From Thermoprotei archaeon (GTDB lineage: Archaea; Thermoproteota; Thermoprotei_A; Sulfolobales; Desulfurococcaceae), in the NCBI GenBank assembly GCA_003661825.1, contig QMWW01000090.1, positions 1 through 5,022 on the forward strand: a DNA stretch of 5,022 nucleotides. Reading direction: 5' to 3'. How positions within the stretch are numbered: the stretch's first letter is position 1; each line of letters begins with the position of its first letter. Made by a program: the position numbers and the translations under genes. The notes beneath the pieces are model-generated. The model ran no database searches. It saw only the letters and a program-made list of their open reading frames with translations, and was not told the DNA's origin. This document shows positions 1-5,022 of this stretch, piece by piece.

Positions 1-100
1 CGTAAAGCTTAAGACTAGAGAGCTTATGCTGCAGACCAGGAAAACTATGAGTGAAATGCAGAAAGGCTATGAGATGCAACTACCTCTAATGTACCAGTAG
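1..100 (+). CDS. C-terminal tail of an unidentified protein (partial, 5' end outside window)
   Basis: An open frame enters from the left edge (first complete codon at 2) and gives about 32 residues before a TAG at 98-100. The tail is mostly charged and polar, fits a single helix, and is rich in methionine (five Met), ending in QLPLMYQ. The other two plus-strand frames are closed within the first few codons or do not reach the next gene, and the TAG lies just before the ribosome binding site of the heat-shock gene, so this is probably the true end of a gene read in the same direction. The gap to the next start is only 16 bases, which suggests co-transcription. There is too little sequence to name a family. 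Confidence 0.55.
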   Translation, partial: VKLKTRELMLQTRKTMSEMQKGYEMQLPLMYQ

Positions 101-105
101 TAGCT

Positions 106-113
106 GGGGTGAT
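106..113 (+). promoter_or_regulatory. Shine-Dalgarno site of the small heat-shock gene
   Basis: GGGGTGAT closely matches the complement of the archaeal 16S rRNA 3' end (GGAGGTGAT). The GGTG core at 108-111 ends 5 bases before the ATG at 117, which supports that start. No TATA-like element lies in the 16-base gap, so the gene is probably read from an upstream promoter. Confidence 0.6.
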
Positions 114-116
114 GGC

Positions 117-533
117 ATGAGTATCGATGAGTTCTTCGAAAGAATTAGGAGAAGGATGAGAGAGCTCTTCGAAGAATTTGAGAGAGAGGCCAGGTATCTA
201 GCCGATATGTGGTCGCCGACCGGTACGCTTAGGCCTCTCTACTCTGTCAACGAGTACCCGGATCACGTAGAAATACTCGTGGACTTACCGTATTCGAATT
301 TAGACACTCTATCTGTGGAGACCAGGAATGGAAAGCTAGTAATAGGCTGTAGCTTACGCGGAGAAGTAGAGTTTGACTCTTGGTTTAAAGGCCGTGGAGT
401 CAAGTTCAATAAGTACTATATTGAAATAGAGCTTCCCCCAGACGCAGATCCTGCTGGGCTCCGCATAGAGAAGAATATACCGCATGGAGTAGTGAAGATA
501 GTGTTACGTAGGAAGAGGGCTACTACCCCTTAA
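117..533 (+). CDS. Small heat-shock protein, Hsp20/alpha-crystallin family
   Basis: A 138-residue protein with the small heat-shock layout. Residues 1-38 are a highly charged, helix-prone N-terminal arm rich in Arg, Glu and Phe. An alpha-crystallin beta-sandwich spans about 40-132, with the VEILVDLP strand (51-58), the NGKLVI strand (71-76) and the closing HGVVKIVL strand (123-130), which corresponds to the family's A-x-x-x-n-G-v-L signature. Such proteins act in the cytoplasm as ATP-independent holdases that keep unfolded proteins from aggregating. Two points are unusual. The C-terminal extension is only about eight residues and lacks the I/V-x-I/V motif that links dimers into large oligomers. 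The usual Gly after DLP is replaced by Tyr. Both suggest a dimeric or small-oligomer form, which is inference. The 3' end overlaps the convergent GTPase gene by 11 bases. The family call is firm; subfamily and client range are unknown. Confidence 0.9.
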   Translation: MSIDEFFERIRRRMRELFEEFEREARYLADMWSPTGTLRPLYSVNEYPDHVEILVDLPYSNLDTLSVETRNGKLVIGCSLRGEVEFDSWFKGRGVKFNKYYIEIELPPDADPAGLRIEKNIPHGVVKIVLRRKRATTP

Positions 534-1689
534 TCCTTATCTCAACTATATCTCCATCTTCAACTACGTGGTAAAGCCCTACTCTTTCACCAGGATACTT
601 TGACGAAGAACCCCATATCTTTGCGTATAGGAATTTATTGACGAAGTCTTTGTGAATAGCTCTCGCTACATCGTATACCGTTGCTCCACGTCTTAGTACT
701 AGCGGAGTTTTTGAAATCTCTCCATTGGGCTGCTTAGTGTACACTCTTATTATCTCTAATACTTTGAACAAGATCCACCCTAAATCCCTGAATCCCTTGT
801 TTAGCTTAGCTGAGCCCAGCACCACCGGTATGTTAGGATTGACCTCTCTTATCCTATACGCGGCTTCTCTCGCACTAGCTACATTAATTTCTGCCTTATT
901 GATCACTACTACGCAGGGCTTGTAAACCCTGCTCTCAAATAGCGCCTGCTCTACATCATCTAGTGTCACCTCTCCGTAAACCCTAACATGGGCATTGTAT
1001 ACGTGATAAGCTTCGAGAAGCTTCCGTACATCGTCTATTGTTGCATCGACTAGTTTTCCCATAAAGGTAACCCTTATCCCGGTCTTACCCGTTCTAGCTC
1101 TTTCAATGACTACTCTACCACGCGGCTTCTGAAGAAGTATTCCTCTTTCCTCGAGTATTCTGCTGAGGTCTATGTATTCTCTTACAGGATCCCTAGTGTT
1201 GTCTAGCACAAGTAGTATGGCATCACTATTCCTCATCAACCCTATGACTCTATTGAAGTAAGCGCTACCCGGTACTAGTGGTGGAGTATCTACTAGCTGG
1301 AAGTATAGGTCCTCGTAGCGCAGCATACCGGGTACAGGGTTTGTAGTCGAGAAAGGATAGTCTGCAACTACGGTTCTTGCTCCAGTTAGCCGTTTTACCA
1401 AAAGGCTTTTCCCGCTATTCGGTAAACCCGCGACAACCACCTGTGCAGCTCCTTCTTTCTCAACAAAGAACGAGATGCCTTTACGTGCTTTCTTCTTCCT
1501 TCTCTCTTCTAGTTCTTCTCGAAGCTCGGCTAATCTACGCGTAGCCCATAGCCTTAGGTTAGCTGTACCTTTATGCTTAGGTACAGCCGATAAGAACTCT
1601 TCAAGAGCCCTAATCTTCTCTTCAACACCTCTAGCCTCCATCACCTTTATCCACTTAGCCCTGGCCTCTGCCGGTAGATTCGTAACCAT
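523..1689 (-). CDS. DRG/Obg-like GTPase with C-terminal TGS domain
   Basis: A 388-residue protein with the domain order of the DRG family. A charged helical N-terminal domain (about 18-70) precedes the G domain, whose P-loop is GLPNSGKS at 88-95, with an FSTT switch I segment at 113-116, G3 DTPP at 134-137, G4 NKAE at 264-267 and G5 SAK at 293-295. A segment like the DRG S5D2L insert lies between G3 and G4 (about 190-255). A TGS domain (about 314-387) closes the protein. DRG proteins bind ribosomes and affect translation, so a cytoplasmic, ribosome-linked role is inferred. The motifs diverge from canonical DRG: GLPNSGKS for GFPSVGKS, DTPP for DLPG, and Glu for Asp in NKxD. The P-loop Asn91 resembles the Asn of potassium-stimulated GTPases. 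The ATG at 1689 is 5 bases after the RNase HII stop, with GGGGT at 1697-1701 as a ribosome site, so it is the operon's last visible gene. Confidence 0.88.
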   Translation of the reverse strand: MVTNLPAEARAKWIKVMEARGVEEKIRALEEFLSAVPKHKGTANLRLWATRRLAELREELEERRKKKARKGISFFVEKEGAAQVVVAGLPNSGKSLLVKRLTGARTVVADYPFSTTNPVPGMLRYEDLYFQLVDTPPLVPGSAYFNRVIGLMRNSDAILLVLDNTRDPVREYIDLSRILEERGILLQKPRGRVVIERARTGKTGIRVTFMGKLVDATIDDVRKLLEAYHVYNAHVRVYGEVTLDDVEQALFESRVYKPCVVVINKAEINVASAREAAYRIREVNPNIPVVLGSAKLNKGFRDLGWILFKVLEIIRVYTKQPNGEISKTPLVLRRGATVYDVARAIHKDFVNKFLYAKIWGSSSKYPGERVGLYHVVEDGDIVEIRIKG

Positions 1690-1694
1690 ACCGG

Positions 1695-2399
1695 CTACCC
1701 CATCAAGTACTCTAGTATATTCCTCCCCTTCTTAGGGTTAAAGTACCAGTGAGGGGCTAGATTTAGCAGAGTACTCCATGATCTCCTAACGATTGGTGGA
1801 GGCTCTCTGTACAGCTTGCTATACGACGAGATCCAGTTGCGCGTTACGGTATCAGAGGGGTATCCTGATCCGAAGTCGCCGTAGATTATTCTAGATGCGT
1901 AGAGGTTTGAGTCTCTAACATACTTGGCAATAATGCTTGCAGCCGATACTATCGGGTACTTCTTATCAGCTTTCTTCTCCATTACGAATTCCACGTCACT
2001 TCTACGGTTTTTCCTCAGCTTCTCCTCAATATACTTTGAGTACCCCTTTACCTCGTCTACGTATACCCTGATCCTATGCTTAGGCTTCTCCAGCACCTCT
2101 ATAACGACTTCTAGTATTTCAACGATCGTATCTGCAACTAGCTTGTTAAGCTTGTATCTATCAATTAGACGTGGAGGCACGTAAGCTGTTACAACTAGAT
2201 CCGCGTGCTCGAGTATGTATTTTGCGAGGTTTTCTCTCTGCTTTTGAGAAAGCTCTTTGCTATCCCGTATATTAGCGCTTATCAGCCACTGACTATTCCT
2301 ACTATCGTTGGCTACTACTCCAACTACGAGGTCTCCTAGAAGCGGTCCTCGCCCAGCTTCATCTATCCCTATCTCTATGGAGCATATACCTTTATCCAT
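1695..2399 (-). CDS. rnhB: Ribonuclease HII
   Basis: A 234-residue archaeal type 2 RNase H, close to the usual length of about 210-230. It cleaves the RNA strand of RNA-DNA hybrids and incises 5' of single ribonucleotides embedded in DNA, using Mg2+ or Mn2+, and so starts ribonucleotide excision repair. The signature GIDEAGRGP is at 11-19, with catalytic Asp13 and Glu14 and the GRG ribonucleotide-recognition motif at 16-18. DSKELS is at 46-51. The third acid is Asp115 in YVDEV, and the fourth is Asp145 in KKADKKYP, followed by VSAASIIAKY and RD163. The 115-to-145 spacing equals that of Thermococcus RNase HII (105 and 135). GSGYPSD (177-183) carries the likely substrate-stacking Tyr180. All catalytic residues are present. 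The ATG at 2399 lies 25 bases inside the upstream gene, with GGTG at 2410-2413 as a loosely spaced ribosome site. Confidence 0.96.
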   Translation of the reverse strand: MDKGICSIEIGIDEAGRGPLLGDLVVGVVANDSRNSQWLISANIRDSKELSQKQRENLAKYILEHADLVVTAYVPPRLIDRYKLNKLVADTIVEILEVVIEVLEKPKHRIRVYVDEVKGYSKYIEEKLRKNRRSDVEFVMEKKADKKYPIVSAASIIAKYVRDSNLYASRIIYGDFGSGYPSDTVTRNWISSYSKLYREPPPIVRRSWSTLLNLAPHWYFNPKKGRNILEYLMG

Positions 2400-3250
2400 G
2401 CTTTGCCAGCACCAGCTGTGCTTAGAACATCCTCTATACTTATCCTCTTCTTCTTAGACCTAAAAACTTCATATAAGACGTATCTAGGCTTAAGTACCCA
2501 GATCTTCTTGTAGATGTGCTTGAAATCCAGTACTCCTTCTCCAGGTAATAAGTGTTCGCTAGATCCGTCTATGTCGTGTAGATGTACTAGAGGTACTTGG
2601 TTGTTAAGAGAGGAGAGAGCAGTTACAACATCGTCTAGGTAGTCGTTAAACGATGAGTAATATCCTGATCCCTCTACGTACCGCTTATAGTACGTAGCCA
2701 GATGTCCTACATCGAGGCATATTCCTACTTTCACATTATTCAAGCTAGCTACTACGTCGACTATACTCGTTAAATCGCCGCCAAATCCTCTGCTTAGGTT
2801 CTCGACTAGTATAACGGGGCTTCTTCCTTCTACGAGCTTGCTAAGCTTCACCAGGCTTTCTTTAAAAGACTCTAAGATATCTTTTCTATTCTCCGCGATC
2901 TCTACTCTTTGATGCGTAGTAGGATGTACAACTATGTAGAGAAGCTCCCCGATCTCTAGCACTGGCTCTATAGAGCGAGCTATTATTCTAAGAGAGGCTT
3001 CTCTTATATCTCTATACGGAGATGCAATGGCAAGATCGCGCCATGGCGCGTGCAGCCCTATCCCTACACCCTGATCTAATAACTTCTGTATGGTTTCCCT
3101 CAGCTCTGAGTATCTGTATTGTGGCCAGGGATAGTCGATTGAAACCTCGACGTAGTCGATACCGTGCATAGCGATAAGCTCGAGTAGTGTGCTAGTTCTC
3201 CTCTTCTTGAAGTTCCCGATCCACAGCGGTATGCCTATTGAAATGTTCAT
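2375..3250 (-). CDS. TIM-barrel protein, sugar phosphate isomerase/epimerase - endonuclease IV superfamily
   Basis: A 291-residue TIM barrel of the xylose-isomerase-like superfamily (COG1082 type), close in length to E. coli endonuclease IV (285). Conserved strand ends give a metal-binding pattern: His67 in GLHAPW, ASP at 76-78, His109 in VVHPT, Glu150 in VEN, Asp180 and His183 in LDVGH, His223 in HLHD, His233 before LLPGEG, and Glu261 in YEVF. Aligned by motif with Nfo ligands (H69, H109, E145, D179, H182, H216, D229, H231, E261), only the position of Asp229 is changed, to Ser231. The protein could therefore be an AP-endonuclease-like enzyme or a metal-dependent sugar isomerase or epimerase; the sequence does not decide, and isomerase is the safer default. 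No signal peptide is seen, so it is cytoplasmic. Its ATG overlaps the upstream stop as ATGA, with GTGAT at 3256-3260 five bases ahead. Its 3' end overlaps RNase HII by 25 bases. Confidence 0.83.
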   Translation of the reverse strand: MNISIGIPLWIGNFKKRRTSTLLELIAMHGIDYVEVSIDYPWPQYRYSELRETIQKLLDQGVGIGLHAPWRDLAIASPYRDIREASLRIIARSIEPVLEIGELLYIVVHPTTHQRVEIAENRKDILESFKESLVKLSKLVEGRSPVILVENLSRGFGGDLTSIVDVVASLNNVKVGICLDVGHLATYYKRYVEGSGYYSSFNDYLDDVVTALSSLNNQVPLVHLHDIDGSSEHLLPGEGVLDFKHIYKKIWVLKPRYVLYEVFRSKKKRISIEDVLSTAGAGKAWIKVYAP

Positions 3251-3585
3251 CTTAGATCACTGCACTCTACCACTTCCATACTCGAAGCCTTTACGATGTT
3301 CTTCAGGTATCTTAGCTTGTCGTAAGGGTCGCAGTCAACTACTACGTCGGGAGAGGCTTCTACGAACAGCCTAAGCGCGCTCTCCTCTGGTCGTGTGTAG
3401 TTGAAAACAACTAACTTAACGTGTTTCGCTTGTTTAGCTCTTCCTATCTCTCTCCCAATAGGGCCAACTAGCTCGCTATGGGTAACTATTGTATACTCCT
3501 CTCCTCTAGCCATTGCTATGTATTCGATAACTAGGCTAACATGTGATACATCGCCAAGTACTATTAGTGTCTTTGTCAAAGCCAT
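3247..3585 (-). CDS. Small alpha/beta protein of unknown function, first gene of the operon
   Basis: A 112-residue protein I do not recognise. Hydrophobic strands alternate with helices in a Rossmann-like order: TLIVLGD (6-12), a helix around VSLVIEYIAMA, YTIVTHS, a helix around GREIGRAKQA, KLVVFNY, a helix around ESALRLFVEA, DVVVDCD, a helix around LRYLKNIVKA, and a final MEVVE strand. That is about five parallel strands in a compact single domain. No Walker A motif, zinc-binding cysteine cluster or other diagnostic motif is visible; the LGD near the N terminus and the DCD at the end of strand four could be active-site edges. Its stop and the next ATG share ATGA, so it is translationally coupled to the TIM-barrel gene and may act with it. 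The ATG at 3585 has a weak AGGTAG ribosome site and probably a short leader. It is likely a real gene because of this operon fit; its role is unknown. Confidence 0.72.
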   Translation of the reverse strand: MALTKTLIVLGDVSHVSLVIEYIAMARGEEYTIVTHSELVGPIGREIGRAKQAKHVKLVVFNYTRPEESALRLFVEASPDVVVDCDPYDKLRYLKNIVKASSMEVVECSDLR

Positions 3586-3594
3586 CTCTACCTA

Positions 3595-3652
3595 CTAACT
3601 TGTTGGTAGCGGTGGCATTAAGCTCTAAACCGGCTACTTACGCCTAACTTGT
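3595..3652. repeat. Pair of 9-base direct repeats in the divergent promoter region
   Basis: CTAACTTGT occurs at 3595-3603 and again at 3644-3652, with starts 49 bases apart. The copies flank the candidate minus-strand TATA element, one near its predicted start site and one upstream. The second copy also lies within a small inverted repeat (TTACG at 3638-3642, CGTAA at 3655-3659). They could be operator half-sites for a regulator of one or both units, but chance cannot be excluded at this length. Confidence 0.3.
3617..3629 (-). promoter_or_regulatory. Possible TATA-like element for the minus-strand operon
   Basis: On the minus strand this reads TTTAGAGCTTAAT, the most AT-rich stretch at a suitable distance from the 3585 start. 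With archaeal spacing of about 26-27 bases from box centre to start site, transcription would begin near 3597, giving a leader of roughly a dozen bases. The match to the archaeal TATA consensus is poor. Confidence 0.25.
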
Positions 3653-3659
3653 ATCGTAA

Positions 3660-3670
3660 ATTATTTAATA
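3660..3670 (+). promoter_or_regulatory. TATA-like promoter element for the acidic-protein gene
   Basis: ATTATTTAATA stands out as the most AT-rich block in the intergenic region and resembles archaeal TATA boxes. A start site 26-27 bases from its centre falls near 3692, about 15 bases before the ATG at 3708. The purine-containing CGTAA just upstream could serve as a BRE, though weakly. Confidence 0.5.
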
Positions 3671-3697
3671 CCCCTATAATAACTGTATTCGGCTATA

Positions 3698-3701
3698 GGT
3701 G
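3698..3701 (+). promoter_or_regulatory. Shine-Dalgarno GGTG that decides the 3708 start
   Basis: GGTG followed by six bases and ATG has the same geometry as the mutase gene downstream (GGTG, six bases, TTG). This favours ATG at 3708 over the in-frame GTG at 3699, which overlaps the site itself. Confidence 0.5.
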
Positions 3702-3707
3702 TCGGTT

Positions 3708-4094
3708 ATGCGTATAGTCGATGAAATCGCGGATCTTATGAACAAGTATGGGCTAAGCGTTGAGAAGAAGAGAAGTACCGTGAAAGGAACACATGAGGAG
3801 CTACCGATATCTCTTGTAGTGAAGGTACAGAGTTCTCGGAAAAGCGCTGTAATAGAGCTTAAACCAGAAGAAGACCTACTAGATTCACTAGCTGACCTAG
3901 CGGAAAGCGGCGAGGATATAGAGGAAATAGTTGATGGGGTTCTAGCCGAGCTCAGAGACGTCGCGATCGAGGTATCGAGATGCCTAGAAAATACCGGCTA
4001 TAAAGCTGTGCTGAAGATACGCGAAGGTGAGAGAGACGTTAGAGATCACTTAGAGGAAGTCTTAGAAGAGTATAGCATCTTCGAGGAGGAATAG
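3708..4094 (+). CDS. Small acidic protein of unknown function
   Basis: A 128-residue protein I do not recognise (131 residues if started at the GTG at 3699). It is strongly acidic, with 33 Asp/Glu against 17 Lys/Arg. A short N-terminal helix (DEIADLMNKYG) leads into a basic stretch (EKKRSTVKG) and beta-prone segments (SLVVKVQ, SAVIEL). A long acidic helical middle (about 54-95) follows, then a beta-prone KAVLKI and a second acidic helix ending in IFEEE. No membrane segment, cysteine pair or nucleotide-binding motif is present. Codon use matches the neighbours, so recent transfer is not suggested. The mutase gene starts 80 bases downstream on the same strand, so the two may share a transcript. 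Mixed charge and alternating predicted structure suggest a small folded cytoplasmic protein rather than a disordered one, but function cannot be inferred. Confidence 0.72.
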   Translation: MRIVDEIADLMNKYGLSVEKKRSTVKGTHEELPISLVVKVQSSRKSAVIELKPEEDLLDSLADLAESGEDIEEIVDGVLAELRDVAIEVSRCLENTGYKAVLKIREGERDVRDHLEEVLEEYSIFEEE

Positions 4095-4174
4095 AACAGA
4101 CATCAAGTTAACAGATTTTAGCTTAGCTTACCTATTTCTCTCTAGGTGTAGTAGAGTATAGATTGGTGTATAAC
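4095..4174 (+). other. Intergenic gap between acidic protein and mutase, pyrimidine-rich
   Basis: This 80-base gap contains ATTTTAGCTTAGCTTA (about 4115-4130) followed by a pyrimidine tract with TATTTCTCTCT. Archaeal termination often occurs at T-rich tracts, so it could be a weak terminator; the TTTTAGCTTA block could equally be a poor TATA element for the mutase. There is no hairpin. GGTG at 4165-4168 is the mutase ribosome site. Confidence 0.3.
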
Positions 4175-5022
4175 TTGCATAAACTATTCGGAACAGATGG
4201 TGTTCGCGGAGTAGTTAATGAAGAGCTAGGCCCAGACCTCGCGCTAAGGCTTGGTATGGCTATAGGAACCTTCTTTGGAGAAGGATCTAGGATACTGGTA
4301 GGCCGCGACGTAAGAGCTGGTGGAGAGATGATAAAGTCGGCTGTTATAGCTGGGCTTTTATCGGCTGGAGCCGTAGTCTACGACGGGGGTTTAGCCCCAA
4401 CCCCTGCTCTTCAGTATGCTGTAAAGTCTGAAGGCTTCGATGGTGCAGTAGTTATAACGGCTAGCCATAACCCAGCCAAGTATAATGGGATAAAGGTTAT
4501 CGAGAGCGATGGCATAGAGGCTTCGAGAGACTCGGAGAGGGTGATCGAAGAGATCCTGTCCGAGCAGAGATTTAGCAGAGCTAGCTGGGCTAGCCTTATC
4601 CACAGCGTAAAGCCTTACCCGGACGTAAACGAGCTATATGTTAAAGCAGTAGTAGACCGCGTAGATAAGGAGCTAATTAAGAGTAAGGGATTCAAGGTAG
4701 TTATAGATCCAGCTAATAGCGTGGCCTCTCTCGTCTCTCCACGCATAGCTAGGGAGCTGGGAGCCAAAGTCTATACTATTAATGGAAACCTCGACCCAAT
4801 GTTTCCAGGCAGAGAGCCAGAGCCCACGCCTGAAACTCTCAGAGAAACTAGCAGGGTAGTTGTAAGCTTAGTTGCAGATTTCGGCGTAGGACACGATGGT
4901 GACGGTGATAGAGCGATATTCATAGATGACCGTGGCAGAACCATATGGGGCGATAGATCAGCAGTGATCCTGGCTAAGTACTTGCTAGAAAGAGATCCTA
5001 GTTCCCCAAGAAAGGTGTATAC
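4175..5022 (+). CDS. Phosphohexomutase (phosphoglucosamine / phosphomannomutase type), 3' end outside window
   Basis: About 282 residues of a family usually near 450 long; the frame is open to the right edge. These alpha-D-phosphohexomutases interconvert hexose 6- and 1-phosphates through a phosphoserine, supplying GlcN-1-P, Man-1-P or Glc-1-P for nucleotide sugars. KLFGTDGVRG opens the protein (3-12), GRDVRAGG is at 43-50, the catalytic TASHNP at 95-100 places the phosphoserine at Ser97, and the Mg2+ loop DGDGDR is at 241-246 (Asp241, 243, 245). DPANS and INGNLDP mark domain 2. The sequence resembles the Sulfolobus tokodaii ST0242-type archaeal enzymes. The sugar-specificity loop (GExSGH type) and the phosphate-binding domain are outside the window, so substrate is undecided. 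The start is taken as TTG at 4175 because GGTG (4165-4168) lies six bases ahead and the protein then begins just before the conserved FGTDG; GTG at 4166 would add three residues. Confidence 0.93.
   Translation, partial: MHKLFGTDGVRGVVNEELGPDLALRLGMAIGTFFGEGSRILVGRDVRAGGEMIKSAVIAGLLSAGAVVYDGGLAPTPALQYAVKSEGFDGAVVITASHNPAKYNGIKVIESDGIEASRDSERVIEEILSEQRFSRASWASLIHSVKPYPDVNELYVKAVVDRVDKELIKSKGFKVVIDPANSVASLVSPRIARELGAKVYTINGNLDPMFPGREPEPTPETLRETSRVVVSLVADFGVGHDGDGDRAIFIDDRGRTIWGDRSAVILAKYLLERDPSSPRKVY

Noticed and set aside
725..925. Open frame of 66 codons on the plus strand inside the GTPase gene
   Set aside because: It is antisense to a well-supported GTPase, has no ribosome site, and its apparent hydrophobic sequence is the mirror of the coding strand.
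1475..1735. Plus-strand open frame of 86 codons spanning the GTPase / RNase HII junction
   Set aside because: It is antisense to the N terminus of the GTPase, with Ser/Leu-rich low-complexity sequence typical of the opposite strand of a charged helix.
1924..2184. Plus-strand open frame of 86 codons inside RNase HII
   Set aside because: The minus strand carries all RNase HII catalytic motifs through this region; the antisense product is Ser/Thr/Ile-rich with no motif.
2375..3250. Calling the barrel protein endonuclease IV (nfo) outright
   Set aside because: One metal ligand position is Ser rather than Asp, and the superfamily is dominated by sugar isomerases and epimerases; motifs alone do not prove AP endonuclease activity.
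3189..3598. Two plus-strand open frames over the start of the barrel gene and the 112-residue gene
   Set aside because: Both are antisense to operon genes joined by an ATGA junction and lack promoters or ribosome sites. This also tempers confidence in the 112-residue gene, but operon fit favours the minus strand.
4111..4140. Confident terminator or promoter between the acidic-protein gene and the mutase
   Set aside because: The T-rich block has no hairpin and only a poor TATA match, so it was recorded only as a low-confidence intergenic note.
4391..4603. Minus-strand open frame of 70 codons within the mutase
   Set aside because: It covers the region encoding the conserved TASHNP active site on the plus strand, so it is a shadow.
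1..5022. tRNA, rRNA, CRISPR array, insertion sequence or toxin-antitoxin pair
   Set aside because: No cloverleaf, spaced repeats, terminal inverted repeats or transposase motifs were seen, and almost all of the window is accounted for by protein genes.

Overview
The window looks like chromosomal DNA from a crenarchaeon, most likely a hyperthermophile of the Desulfurococcales or a relative. Supporting signs are archaeal-type RNase HII, a DRG/Obg-like TGS GTPase and an archaeal phosphohexomutase. Arginine is mostly AGA/AGG, several starts have a GGTG-type Shine-Dalgarno a few bases upstream, and TATA-like promoter elements are present. The genus cannot be fixed from the sequence. Gene density is near 95%, and I see no RNA gene, mobile element or CRISPR array.

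Layout. Positions 1-100 hold the C-terminal tail of a plus-strand gene that enters from the left; a small heat-shock protein (117-533, plus) follows 16 bases later. Its 3' end overlaps by 11 bases the 3' end of a four-gene minus-strand operon. In transcription order (right to left) the operon encodes a small alpha/beta protein of unknown function (3247-3585), a TIM-barrel protein of the sugar isomerase / endonuclease IV superfamily (2375-3250), ribonuclease HII (1695-2399) and a divergent DRG-like GTPase with a TGS domain (523-1689). Genes one and two share an ATGA stop/start, two and three overlap by 25 bases, and three and four are 5 bases apart, so translational coupling is likely. A compact divergent promoter region (about 3586-3707) separates this operon from a plus-strand pair: a small, very acidic protein of unknown function (3708-4094) and a phosphohexomutase of the phosphoglucosamine/phosphomannomutase type. 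The mutase begins at a TTG codon at 4175 and runs off the right end after about 282 codons.

How the genes may work together. RNase HII nicks DNA at embedded ribonucleotides. The adjacent TIM-barrel protein keeps most of the endonuclease IV metal-ligand pattern, so a nucleic-acid maintenance role for the operon is possible, but a sugar isomerase role fits at least as well. The GTPase belongs to a ribosome-associated family, so the operon may simply be a mixed housekeeping unit. The mutase would supply hexose-1-phosphates for nucleotide sugars used in glycosylation and glycolipids. Nothing here is clearly a new system. The most useful leads are the unassigned 112-residue protein leading the operon, the near-complete metal site of the TIM-barrel protein, and the altered G motifs of the GTPase.
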